Of a stretch of DNA of 64,000 nucleotides, positions 53,490 to 64,000 are shown in pieces. The notes under the pieces are model-generated. The model had not been told where the DNA came from. It worked only from the letters and a program-made list of their open reading frames with translations, and made no database searches. Origin of the DNA: an uncultured Rivibacter sp. (GTDB lineage: Bacteria; Pseudomonadota; Gammaproteobacteria; Burkholderiales; Burkholderiaceae). Both the position numbers and the translations under genes were made by a program. The stretch spans positions 105,725 through 169,724 of the forward strand of contig CAMLNA010000001.1 in assembly GCA_946481025.1 (NCBI GenBank), written 5' to 3'. Within the stretch, counting starts at the first letter, position 1; each line of letters opens with the position of its first letter.

Positions 53490-53551
53490 GGGTTGGAGAC
53501 TGGGCGGCAGGTGCAGGCAGGGCTGCAGGCAAGGGCGGTTCGACTGCAGGG

Positions 53552-53579
53552 TTATCGGCTGCAAGTCTGGGAAGCTTGA
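53552..53579 (-). promoter_or_regulatory. Sigma-28 (FliA)-like promoter for cheR-cheD-cheB
   Basis: On the minus strand, TCAA is followed after 16 bases by GCCGATAA, a perfect match to the sigma-28 -10 element; the -35 has one mismatch to TAAA and the spacing is one base more than the usual 15. It lies 62 bases before the cheR start. Late flagellar and chemotaxis genes commonly use FliA. Confidence 0.55.
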
Positions 53580-53682
53580 GGGGGCCGAAAACGCGAAGAT
53601 GTTGGCGGTTTGGGGGCCACTTCTCCCCCTTTGGAGGGATGCCCCGCTGCTAGACTGAATTGCAACTTCTCCCCGGTTCACT

Positions 53683-54405
53683 GTGGTACCTCCTTCCCCC
53701 CCGCCCGCGTCCGCCTTGAAGCTCGAGCTGGCGCTCCAGCTGCTGCGCCAGTCGGGTCAATCGCTGCCCGAAGGCCTGGTGGAAGGCTCGCCCGAGTGGA
53801 TGCAGGCCCTGGTCGATGCGCTGTGCGAAATGTCCAGCCGCGACGCGCTGACGGGCCTTGCGAACCGGCGCCACTTCGAGATGACGCTCGAAAGCGAGAT
53901 CGACCGCGTGGCGCGGGCCGGCGAGCCGGCCCTGGTGCTGCTGCTGGACATCGACCATTTCAAGCAGGTCAACGATGGCTATGGCCACGCTGCCGGCGAT
54001 CGAGTGCTCCAGGGCGTGGCCGCCGTGCTGCGCGAATGCATCCGCCCGATGGACACCGTGGCGCGCATCGGCGGCGAGGAGTTCGCCGCCATCCTGCCCA
54101 ATTGCCGGCCGGCCTTCGGCCAGGCGGTGGCCGAGCGCATCCTGAAGCGCGTGGCCAACCGCGCCATCGAGATCGCGCCGGGGCAGGTGATCCGCGTCAC
54201 CGTCAGCGCGGGTGGTGCCTATGCGCCGCAATGGGTGCGTTCCTCGACCAAGCTGTGGGTCGAACGCGCCGACCAGCAGCTCTATCGCGCCAAGGCCGAA
54301 GGCCGCAACCGCGCCTGTCTCGAACAACCGGCGGTATCGGTGGTCAGCCCCGAGGAGAAGGGCCTGCTCTTCGCCTTGTCGCCGGCGCCGATCCGCCATG
54401 TCTGA
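53683..54405 (+). CDS. GGDEF-domain diguanylate cyclase
   Basis: 240-residue cytoplasmic diguanylate cyclase making cyclic di-GMP. A short N-terminal helical region (about 1-55) precedes the GGDEF domain (about 58-225): DALTGLANRRHFEM, LLLDIDHFKQVNDGYGHAAG and the active-site GGEEF in VARIGGEEFAAIL. The inhibitory I-site RPMD lies five residues before it, so feedback control is likely. There is no transmembrane or sensor domain. Starts with GTG without a visible Shine-Dalgarno; the stop overlaps the flhG-like start by eight bases, implying coupling with flagellar number or placement control. Confidence 0.88.
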   Translation: MVPPSPPPASALKLELALQLLRQSGQSLPEGLVEGSPEWMQALVDALCEMSSRDALTGLANRRHFEMTLESEIDRVARAGEPALVLLLDIDHFKQVNDGYGHAAGDRVLQGVAAVLRECIRPMDTVARIGGEEFAAILPNCRPAFGQAVAERILKRVANRAIEIAPGQVIRVTVSAGGAYAPQWVRSSTKLWVERADQQLYRAKAEGRNRACLEQPAVSVVSPEEKGLLFALSPAPIRHV

Positions 54406-55231
54406 ATCACTTCCGATGACACCCTCATCCGCTCTCGACCCGGCAGGCAACGCGGCATCGCTCGCGCCCAGCCGCCGCCGCGCGCGCATCACCGCCGTCA
54501 CCAGCGGCAAGGGCGGGGTGGGCAAGACCTTCCTGTCCGCCAACCTCGCCGCTGCGCTGGCTCGCCGTGGCCAGCGCGTGCTGGTGCTCGACGCCGACCT
54601 GGGCCTGGCCAACCTCGACGTGGTGCTGAACCTGCACCCGAAGATCACGCTGCATGACGTGTTCACCGGCAAGGCCACGCTGGAGCAGGCCATCCTGCCC
54701 GCGCCGGGCGGCTTTTCGGTGCTGCTGGCCGGTTCCGGGCTGGTGGAGTATTCGCAACTCACGCCGGTGGTGCGCGAGCAGCTGCTGCACATCATCAAGA
54801 CCGTGACGCCGCGGTTCGACCACGTGCTGCTCGACACCGGCGCCGGCATCTCCGACGTGGTGCTCTATGCGCTGTCGCTGGCCGACGAGGTGATGGTGGT
54901 GGCCACGCCCGAACCCACCTCGCTCACCGATGCCTACGCCACCATCAAGGTCCTGGCCACCCAGCAGAAGCGTCTGAACATCCATCTCACGGTGAACCAG
55001 GCGTCGCGCCCGGGCGAGGGCCGTGCGGTGGCGCAGCAGCTGCAGCAGGTGGTCGACCGTTTCGTGGTGCCCAGCGTGGGCGAGCCGGTCAAGCTCGAAT
55101 TCATCGGCGAAGTGCCGGTGGACCCGTCGGTGCGCGAAGCGGTGCAAAAGCGAGTGCTGCTGCTCGAGGTGATGCCCGGCACGCCCGCTGCCCAGGCGGT
55201 GAACGCACTGGCTGCACGAATCGATCTCTGA
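54398..55231 (+). CDS. MinD/ParA-superfamily ATPase, FlhG-like
   Basis: 277-residue P-loop ATPase with the deviant Walker A TSGKGGVGKTFLSANLAA (about residues 34-51), Walker B-like VLVLDADLGLANLDVVLN and DHVLLDTGAGISDVVL. A long basic, Ser-rich N-terminus (SRRRARI) precedes the fold. FlhG/FleN sets flagellar number; YlxH/MinD relatives have similar sequence. Linking to a diguanylate cyclase and chemotaxis genes supports a flagellar role. Overlaps the preceding gene by eight bases. Confidence 0.82.
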   Translation: MSESLPMTPSSALDPAGNAASLAPSRRRARITAVTSGKGGVGKTFLSANLAAALARRGQRVLVLDADLGLANLDVVLNLHPKITLHDVFTGKATLEQAILPAPGGFSVLLAGSGLVEYSQLTPVVREQLLHIIKTVTPRFDHVLLDTGAGISDVVLYALSLADEVMVVATPEPTSLTDAYATIKVLATQQKRLNIHLTVNQASRPGEGRAVAQQLQQVVDRFVVPSVGEPVKLEFIGEVPVDPSVREAVQKRVLLLEVMPGTPAAQAVNALAARIDL

Positions 55232-55269
55232 CAATGTTGGCTGGTTGACTGGCGACCAGTGCCCGACGC

Positions 55270-55671
55270 GTGAACTCCGAAGACCACAACCCCCAACCGG
55301 CCACCGCCTACGAATGGGTCGGCGGTGAAGCCGCCGTCCGCGCGCTCGTCGATCGCTTCTACGACCTGATGGAGCTCGAGCCCGCCTATGCCGAACTGCG
55401 TGCCCTGCACCCCACCACGCTCGAGGGCTCGCGCGACAAGCTGCACTGGTTCCTGTGCGGCTGGCTGGGCGGTCCCAACCACTACATCGACCGCTTCGGC
55501 CATCCGCGGCTGCGGGCGCGGCACCTGCCGTTTCCCATCGGCATCAAGGAGCGCGACCAGTGGCTCGCCTGCATGGACCAGGCGATGCATGAGGTGACGC
55601 TCGATCCGGCCCTCATCAAGCGCCTGCAGGAAGCCTTCTTCGGCACCGCCGACTGGATGAGGAACAAGTAG
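55270..55671 (+). CDS. Group II truncated haemoglobin
   Basis: 133-residue globin of the 2-on-2 fold, binding O2 or nitric-oxide-type ligands. Group II signatures: VGGEAAVRALVDRFYDLMEL, FLCGWLGGPNHYIDRFGHPR (proximal His region), LRARHLPFPIG and QWLACMDQAM with the group II Trp. Starts with GTG 38 bases after the FlhG-like gene. Function probably in oxygen or NO handling; not clearly tied to neighbours. Confidence 0.87.
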   Translation: MNSEDHNPQPATAYEWVGGEAAVRALVDRFYDLMELEPAYAELRALHPTTLEGSRDKLHWFLCGWLGGPNHYIDRFGHPRLRARHLPFPIGIKERDQWLACMDQAMHEVTLDPALIKRLQEAFFGTADWMRNK

Positions 55672-55672
55672 A

Positions 55673-55700
55673 GGTGACCGGTGACCGGTGACCGGTGACT
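55673..55700. repeat. Four tandem copies of a 7-bp unit
   Basis: GGTGACC x3 followed by GGTGACT, directly after the globin stop. The unit is nearly palindromic (GGTGACC), so the array can also form small stems. Confidence 0.85.
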
Positions 55701-55708
55701 CGGGCGGC

Positions 55709-56347
55709 TCAGGAGGCGCTGTTCAGCAGCACGATCAGCGCGCCCGCGCCGCCCTCCGAGGCCCTGGCCTGCGTGAAGGCCAGCACCTCGCCCTTTTGCA
55801 CCAGCCATGCGCGGACCTTGCCCTTGAGCACCGGCTGGCGCCCGGGCGAGCCGTGGCCCTTGCCGTGCACCACGCGCACGCAGCGCCAGCCCTGCTTCAC
55901 CGCCTCGCGCAGGAACTCGCCCAGGCGCTCGCGGGCATCGTCGCGGCGCAGTCCGTGCAGGTCCACCTGGCCCTGGATGGCCCAGACCCCGCGCCGCAGC
56001 TTGCGCACGACCTCGGGTCCGATGCCGGCGCGACGGAACGACAAGGCTTCGTCGGTCTCGAGCAGCGACTCCACGTCGAACTCGTCGGACAGGGCCTCGC
56101 GCAGCACGGCGGCCTCGTCGAGCTTGCGCTGCTTCGGATGCGGCGCCGGCTTGGGTCGTGAAGGTGTGCCGCGGTCGTGAGGCTTGAGAGGCGTGACCGG
56201 CCCCACCGTTCGGGCAAACAGCTCGCGCTCGCGCCTTTCGGCCGCCTCGCGCTCGCGGCGCTCGGCCTCGAGGGCGGCGGCCTCCCGCGCCGCCTGCCGC
56301 AGGTGGCGCTGCAACTGCTCCAGCTCCTGCAGCGAGCGAACCTTCAT
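55709..56347 (-). CDS. Smr-domain protein (putative DNA/RNA endonuclease)
   Basis: 212-residue protein with a charged, Arg/Glu-rich coiled-coil N-terminus (about 1-50), a proline/basic linker (about 51-75) and a C-terminal Smr domain (about 125-208): QVDLHGLRRDDARERLGEF, RVVHGKGHGSPGRQPVLKGK and GALIVLLNSAS. The HGKG(H)GS loop and the DLHG motif are the family's nuclease signature. Such stand-alone Smr proteins are structure-specific nucleases in E. coli (SmrA/SmrB). It ends the minus-strand pair with radC, whose stop abuts this start. Confidence 0.88.
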   Translation of the reverse strand: MKVRSLQELEQLQRHLRQAAREAAALEAERREREAAERRERELFARTVGPVTPLKPHDRGTPSRPKPAPHPKQRKLDEAAVLREALSDEFDVESLLETDEALSFRRAGIGPEVVRKLRRGVWAIQGQVDLHGLRRDDARERLGEFLREAVKQGWRCVRVVHGKGHGSPGRQPVLKGKVRAWLVQKGEVLAFTQARASEGGAGALIVLLNSAS

Positions 56348-57025
56348 TCAGATCAGGCCACGTTCGGCAAAGGACACGCAATCGCTGCGGCCGACCACCA
56401 GGTGGTCCAGCACCCGAACGTCCACCAGGGCCAGGGCCGACTTCAGCGTGACCGTGAGGTATTCGTCGGCCTTCGAAGGTTCCGCCACGCCGGACGGGTG
56501 GTTGTGAGCCAGCACGACTGCCGAGGCATTGAGGGCGAGCGCGCGCTTGACCACCTCGCGCGGGTACACGCTGGTCTGCGTGAGCGTGCCGCGGAACAGC
56601 TCTTCGAAGGCCAGCAGGCGGTGCCGGGCGTCGAGCAGCATGACGGCGAACACCTCGTGCGGCCTGTCGGCCAGGTGCAGGCGCAGGTAGTCCTTCACCA
56701 TCTGCGGCGTCTCGAACACCGGGCGCTCCGCCAGCTGTGCCGCGAGCGCACGCCGCGACAGCTCGATCACCGCTGCCAGCTCCGCACGCTTGGCGGGCCC
56801 CAGGCCCTTGACGCGGCGCAGGTCGTCCGGCGTGGCGTGCAGCAGGCCCGCCACGCCGCCGAATTCGTCGAGCATCTGCTGGGCCAGCTGCAGCACCCCC
56901 GTGCCCTTGAGACCGGTGCGCAGCAACAGGGCCAGCAGCTCGGCATCGGCCAGGGCGCCGGGGCCGCGTTCGAGCAGCTTTTCGCGCGGGCGCAGCGAAG
57001 CGGGGAGGTCTTTCACGTCGGTCAA
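56348..57025 (-). CDS. radC: RadC/JAMM-domain protein
   Basis: 225-residue protein: N-terminal helix-hairpin-helix region ([20 protein letters not shown]) and a JAB1/MPN-like metalloprotein domain with [20 protein letters not shown] (JAMM His-x-His motif) and EEVLSR-type [15 protein letters not shown]. The family is annotated as RadC DNA repair, but its role is unproven. The start is uncertain: TTG at 57025 gives [18 protein letters not shown]; homologues typically begin close to this point, and a GTG at 57016 is also possible. Divergent from fkpB with 60 bases between starts. Confidence 0.85.
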   Translation of the reverse strand: MTDVKDLPASLRPREKLLERGPGALADAELLALLLRTGLKGTGVLQLAQQMLDEFGGVAGLLHATPDDLRRVKGLGPAKRAELAAVIELSRRALAAQLAERPVFETPQMVKDYLRLHLADRPHEVFAVMLLDARHRLLAFEELFRGTLTQTSVYPREVVKRALALNASAVVLAHNHPSGVAEPSKADEYLTVTLKSALALVDVRVLDHLVVGRSDCVSFAERGLI

Positions 57026-57085
57026 GGGCCGGGCAGGCCCTGGAAACTAAAATCCGGGCCAGTCTAGCGAACCGAAAGTCCAGTC

Positions 57086-57538
57086 TTGCCCACCATCCAA
57101 CCGGGGTCCTTCCTGACCCTGCACTACCGCCTCGCGGGGCCCGACGGCGCCGACATCGTGAATACCTTCAACGACAAGCCGGCCACGCTGTCGCTGGGGA
57201 CCGGCGAACTCGCACCAGCCATCGAGGCGCGTCTCGTCGGGCTCGAGGAAGGGGCCCGCACGCGCATCGAGCTCGCGGCCGGAGAGGCTTTCGGCGAGCG
57301 CAACCCTGAGCTGCTGCAGCGGGTGAAGCTGGCGCTGCTGCGCGAGCTGGGCGATCCGGACGAGGTCTACAAGGTGGGTGACGTGGTGCAGTTCCCGACA
57401 CCGGACGGGCGGGGCGCCTATGCCGGCGTGGTGCGCGAAGTGGGGCCCGCCGAAGAAGACTGGGCCCTGTTCGACTTCAACCACCCGCTGGCCGGCCAAC
57501 CGGTCACTTTCGAAGTGCAAGTGATCGGGGTGCTTTGA
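57086..57538 (+). CDS. fkpB: FKBP-type peptidyl-prolyl cis-trans isomerase (SlpA/FkpB type)
   Basis: 150-residue FKBP of the SlyD/FkpB class: folding helper and chaperone. [20 protein letters not shown] opens the FKBP fold; [24 protein letters not shown] and [16 protein letters not shown] follow, with an inserted flap domain before [21 protein letters not shown], the classical FKBP end. It starts with TTG (CCC ACC ATC follow); no good ribosome site is visible. It lies just upstream of ispH, the same order as fkpB-ispH in E. coli. Confidence 0.87.
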   Translation: MPTIQPGSFLTLHYRLAGPDGADIVNTFNDKPATLSLGTGELAPAIEARLVGLEEGARTRIELAAGEAFGERNPELLQRVKLALLRELGDPDEVYKVGDVVQFPTPDGRGAYAGVVREVGPAEEDWALFDFNHPLAGQPVTFEVQVIGVL

Positions 57539-57540
57539 AC

Positions 57541-58485
57541 ATGGCGGACCCTCAAGTGGATGAAATCCTGCTGGCTGAACCGCGCGGCTTCTGCGCAGGC
57601 GTGGACCGCGCGATCGAGATCGTGGAGCGCGCGCTGGCGAAGTTCGGTGCGCCCATCTACGTGCGCCACGAGATCGTGCACAACACCTACGTGGTCAACG
57701 ACCTCAAGGCCAAGGGCGCGATCTTCATCGAGGACCTGGCCGACGTGCCGCCGGGCGCCACGCTGGTGTTCAGCGCCCACGGCGTGAGCAAGGCGGTTCG
57801 CGTGGAAGCCGCGCAGCGCGGGTTTTCGGTCTTCGACGCGACCTGCCCGCTGGTGACCAAGGTGCACGTCGAGGTGGCCAAGCTGCACAAGGAAGGCTAC
57901 GAGTTCATCATGATCGGCCACAAGGGGCACCCCGAGGTCGAAGGCACGATGGGCCAGCTCACCGAGGGCATCTACCTGGTCGAGGACGTGTCCGACGTGG
58001 AGCGGGTGCAGGTGCGGCGGCCCGACAGGCTGGCGGTGGTGACGCAGACCACCCTCAGCGTGGACGACGCCGCCGAGATCCTGGCCGCGGTGAAGCGGCG
58101 CTTTCCGCAGGTGCGCGAGCCGAAGAAGCAGGACATCTGCTACGCCACCCAGAACCGGCAGGACGCGGTGAAGGTGCTGGCCCCGCAGGTCGACGTCGTC
58201 ATCGTGGTCGGCAGCCCCACCAGCTCGAACAGCAACCGCCTGCGCGAGCTGGCGGAGCGGCTGGGCACGCCCGGCTACATGGTCGACTCGCCCGAGGACC
58301 TGCGGCCCGAGTGGTTCAGCAACCGCGCGCGGGTGGGCCTCACCGCAGGTGCGTCGGCGCCCGACATCCTGGTGCAGCAGGTCATCGGCCGGCTCAAGTC
58401 GCTGGGGGCACTGTCGGTGCGCAAGATGAGCGGCGTCGAGGAGACGGTGCACTTCCCGCTGCCCAAGGGGCTGAAACTCGAATAG
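57541..58485 (+). CDS. ispH: 4-hydroxy-3-methylbut-2-enyl diphosphate reductase
   Basis: Final enzyme of the MEP isoprenoid pathway, making IPP and DMAPP. The 314-residue protein has the three Fe-S Cys: [11 protein letters not shown] (about residue 18), [12 protein letters not shown] and [12 protein letters not shown], with [23 protein letters not shown] and [19 protein letters not shown] at 57541 lies two bases after the fkpB stop; a TTG two codons upstream is ignored. Confidence 0.95.
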   Translation: MADPQVDEILLAEPRGFCAGVDRAIEIVERALAKFGAPIYVRHEIVHNTYVVNDLKAKGAIFIEDLADVPPGATLVFSAHGVSKAVRVEAAQRGFSVFDATCPLVTKVHVEVAKLHKEGYEFIMIGHKGHPEVEGTMGQLTEGIYLVEDVSDVERVQVRRPDRLAVVTQTTLSVDDAAEILAAVKRRFPQVREPKKQDICYATQNRQDAVKVLAPQVDVVIVVGSPTSSNSNRLRELAERLGTPGYMVDSPEDLRPEWFSNRARVGLTAGASAPDILVQQVIGRLKSLGALSVRKMSGVEETVHFPLPKGLKLE

Positions 58486-58708
58486 CGCTGCCCCTGCGGC
58501 TCCGCGCTACAAACACCTTCACACAAACGCGTAACCCGAAAGAAACCGCAAAGCAGGGTTTTTCTCGATCCGCGAACGCTTCGCCCGCTTCAACATCGCC
58601 GCTCTTGGAATCGGTTCCATAGTGGTGGGTTGCAAGCGGGCTCTTGCTCTCGGTGCCCGAAGTTTCGAGTCGCCTCGTCGATGAGGCATTCAACCTGAGG
58701 AGTTCACC

Positions 58709-62486
<3,778 letters not shown>

Positions 62487-62519
62487 CGGTGCCCATGGCC
62501 GGCAGCCTGGTTCAGTGGC

Positions 62520-62525
62520 TATAAT
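62520..62525 (+). promoter_or_regulatory. -10 box of the tRNA-Ser promoter
   Basis: A perfect TATAAT stands 44 bases before the tRNA 5' end in otherwise GC-rich sequence. No strong -35 is seen at the normal distance (TGGCCG with an 18-base spacer is the nearest). Confidence 0.5.
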
Positions 62526-62569
62526 CGCCGGCTTCGCTGCTCACCCCAGCGAGACCACCATCGAATCCA

Positions 62570-62661
62570 GGAGAGATGGCAGAGTGGTCGAATGCGCCGG
62601 ACTCGAAATCCGGTATACAGGTTTCCCTGTATCGAGGGTTCGAATCCCTCTCTCTCCGCCA
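62570..62661 (+). tRNA. tRNA-Ser (anticodon CGA)
   Basis: 92-base class II tRNA with encoded CCA. Acceptor GGAGAGA pairs with TCTCTCC; anticodon loop CTCGAAA flanked by CGGA/TCCG gives CGA; the long variable arm TACAGG-TTT-CCCTGTA is of serine type; T arm GAGGG-TTCGAAT-CCCTC is canonical. It sits right after serS. Confidence 0.95.
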
Positions 62662-62700
62662 GCGATATGTATGTCCTGGGCGATCTCGCAAGGACCGACA

Positions 62701-62735
62701 AAAGCCCCGCAAACCAGTGTTTACGGGGCTTTTTG
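62701..62735 (+). terminator. Intrinsic terminator of tRNA-Ser
   Basis: AAAGCCCCG and CGGGGCTTT form a perfect 9-bp stem, strengthened by inner AAAC/GTTT, followed by TTTTTGTTTTC. Strong Rho-independent terminator 40 bases after the tRNA. Confidence 0.85.
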
Positions 62736-62803
62736 TTTTCAGGCGTCCCAGACGGTCCTTTGGACAGCCAAGCCGTTTTGGGCGGCACATCGTGCAACTT
62801 GAA

Positions 62804-62860
62804 CGGGCCCTTGGCGAACTGGTCAATGAGTTGCCTCGGGATGGACGGCAACGCCGCCTT
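62804..62860 (-). pseudogene. Possible remnant of an IS256-family transposase N-terminus
   Basis: On the minus strand this stretch encodes ALPSIPRQLIDQFAKGP, which looks like the beginning of IS256/mutator transposases (pattern 'LPxIPxELIDQFxxGPM'). The similarity stops abruptly there, and the frame continues into unrelated sequence toward the tRNA terminator. Integration near a tRNA gene is common, so a decayed element end is plausible, but the match is short and could be chance. Confidence 0.3.
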
Positions 62861-62970
62861 GCGGTCACCGCGTGCGAGCAAGGTCGAGAGCTTCCGCTGG
62901 AGCTTCGTGGACAGCGCCGACGTGGGCGTGGGCCGGAGCCCGGCGCGAGCGCAGGTGCTCGCGCCGCACC

Positions 62971-63390
62971 TCAGAACGTCACTGTGACCGACGGTGCACT
63001 GCGCTTGGCCTCGCCGTGGAAGACGGCTTCGATGTTGTTCCCGTCCGGATCCAGGACGAACGCGGCGTAGTAGCCGGGGTGGTACTTGCGTTCCCCGGGG
63101 GCTCCGTTTTCCTTGCCGCCATGCTCCAGGGCCGCCTGGTAGAAGGCGTCGACCGTGGCGCGATCGCGGGCCTGGAACGCGAGGTGGTGCCGCCCCGTCA
63201 GCTGACCTTGTGCAGCTTCGCTGTCGGCGGTCGACACAAAGAGCTCGTCAGCCCAGAAGTGGTCGTCGCCCGTGCCGCCCATCGGTATTCCCAGCACATT
63301 GAAGACCGCCGTGTAGAACTCCTGACTGGCCCGAAGATCACGCACGACGAGCTGCAGGTGATCCACCAGGCGGCCACGATGCAATTCCAT
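62971..63390 (-). CDS. VOC-superfamily (glyoxalase/bleomycin-resistance fold) protein
   Basis: 139-residue single-module VOC protein: opening LVDHLQLVVRDLRASQEFYT, middle GRHHLAFQARDRATVDAFY and closing YHPGYYAAFVLDPDGNNIEA, VFHGE. The metal-binding His/Glu positions of the fold appear present (His of VDHLQLVV, His of RHHLAF, Glu of NNIEAV). Typical substrates are small electrophiles or antibiotics; nothing here decides. GGAGTG lies before the ATG. It is followed by sequence with no gene up to the tRNA-Ser terminator. Confidence 0.85.
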   Translation of the reverse strand: MELHRGRLVDHLQLVVRDLRASQEFYTAVFNVLGIPMGGTGDDHFWADELFVSTADSEAAQGQLTGRHHLAFQARDRATVDAFYQAALEHGGKENGAPGERKYHPGYYAAFVLDPDGNNIEAVFHGEAKRSAPSVTVTF

Positions 63391-63460
63391 GTTGCACTCC
63401 TGTTTCGCTTGTGGGATCGGATGGTAGGCGCCGGTGCCGGCGCGGACAATGCTCCGGCTT

Positions 63461-63988
63461 GCAGCGAGGGCTTGGCAGCACTTGGCTGCCGCGCGTCTGC
63501 TCGTACCAGCTGGTGACGAGCGGGGCGAGGAACTGGCCGTAGGGGTTCTCGGGAGGCTCGCCGGCACCGGCAAAGCGCAGTGCGTGCGTCACCACCCCGT
63601 CCCGGGTCCAGATGGCCGCGTACTCCCAGTCGTGGCGATGGCCGCCGCCAAGGGCGCTGATCTGGTCTTTCAGGAAGTACAGCGCATAGACGTGGCCGCA
63701 ATAGGTGCTGCCGCCGCCGGCGATGCAGGCGTGCCGGTGCAGCGTGTTCGACGTGTCGAGGAAGCCCGTGCTGCGACAGCCGCCGGTGATGCTGCCGCTG
63801 GGCTTGAGCCCGCCGTTCTGCTGGCCGCTGCGAGCGGGACGGCGAGTAGGCGGGGCAAAGGCATGGGCGGCTTTCGGTTGAGGGGAGGGCGGGCAAGACG
63901 TGCTGCAACGACCGGCCGCGATGCTCGAGTCCGCCGGTGACACAGGCGTGAACCGCGACGTCGTACACGTCCCGAAACACGCCGGCAT
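63461..63988 (-). pseudogene. Truncated NPP1/NLP (necrosis- and ethylene-inducing-like) gene
   Basis: The frame contains the NLP hallmark GHRHDWE (63643-63623), preceded by YALYFLKDQIS, which corresponds to the family's 'YFPKDQP', and by GGLKPSGSITGGC. This is a strong signature of secreted NPP1 proteins. The N-terminus in this frame (about 40 residues) is not a signal peptide, and the C-terminal half of the domain (about 100 residues) is missing: the frame runs into the promoter and start of the VOC gene. I therefore call a truncated or decayed gene. The right edge of the window is 12 bases away, so the true start may lie outside and in another frame. Confidence 0.55.
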
Positions 63989-64000
63989 CGCGCCGTCGGG

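Noticed and set aside
58486..58708. Riboswitch or ncRNA before the CBM56 protein gene
   Set aside because: I looked for conserved aptamer features and found none; only a weak AACCC/GGGTT stem with T-run near 58530-58565, which may end the ispH transcript.
62971..63573. Longer N-terminal form of the VOC protein up to 63573
   Set aside because: The extra upstream part is low-complexity and overlaps the NLP remnant; the ATG at 63390 has a good ribosome site and matches the family start.

Overview
The window is GC-rich (roughly two thirds G+C by eye), densely packed chromosomal DNA. The order of the housekeeping genes (yicC - Ser/Thr kinase - PP2C phosphatase - rph - rdgB - hemW, maeB-gmk-rpoZ-spoT, radC | fkpB-ispH) and the proteins themselves suggest a betaproteobacterium of the order Burkholderiales, probably a free-living or plant/soil-associated relative of Rubrivivax, Leptothrix, Rhizobacter or Methylibium. 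That placement is inferred from gene content and was not computed. I saw no prophage, CRISPR array or intact insertion sequence.

Layout. (1) 1-5283: the 3' end of an aryl-polyene (APE) pigment cluster: two ketosynthases, a hotdog dehydratase, a ketoreductase, two exported proteins of unknown role and a 4'-phosphopantetheinyl transferase. (2) 5296-9085: a ferredoxin-type flavin reductase, an SDR-like protein, an HtrA-like protein that has lost two of three catalytic residues, and a rhomboid protease. (3) 9202-14344: a compact operon for pyrimidine use by the URC (ribosylurea) route: GTP-cyclohydrolase-II-like URC1, DUF1688/URC4, uracil phosphoribosyltransferase, a RutR homologue and cytosine deaminase. 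It is preceded by a sigma-54-like element and a 14-bp palindrome that closely resembles the E. coli RutR operator. (4) 14475-16477: an aldo/keto reductase with a divergent LysR regulator.

(5) 16521-30648: a complete oxidative L-fucose utilisation island. An IclR regulator faces an operon with 2-keto-3-deoxy-L-fuconate dehydrogenase, L-fuconolactonase, a three-part sugar ABC importer, diketo-deoxyfuconate hydrolase, L-fuconate dehydratase and L-fucose dehydrogenase. It is followed by a LamB-type porin and a large GH95 alpha-L-fucosidase carrying two inserted discoidin-like domains. A perfect 15-bp inverted repeat lies directly before the first operon gene. (6) 30781-33659: tRNA-Leu(CAA), cysM, a Nudix hydrolase, tusA and galU. 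(7) 33751-44909: a degenerate D-2-hydroxyacid dehydrogenase, valS, greB, spoT, rpoZ, gmk, maeB and yicC.

(8) 44938-49442: Ser/Thr kinase and PP2C phosphatase pair, rph, rdgB, hemW. (9) 49446-55671: LysR and a small divergent DUF1127-like protein with shared operator half-sites, then cheR-cheD-cheB behind a sigma-28-like promoter, a diguanylate cyclase, a FlhG/MinD-like ATPase and a truncated haemoglobin. (10) 55709-58485: Smr-domain protein, radC, fkpB and ispH. (11) 58709-61063: a secreted protein with CBM56, beta/gamma-crystallin and beta-helix domains. (12) 61188-64000: serS, tRNA-Ser(CGA), a possible transposase remnant, a VOC protein and a truncated NPP1/NLP-family gene that runs to the right edge.

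The main metabolic theme is scavenging: pyrimidine nitrogen through the URC operon, fucose cleaved from polysaccharides or glycans by the GH95 enzyme and taken in through LamB-type porin and ABC importer, and possibly beta-glucan binding by the secreted protein.
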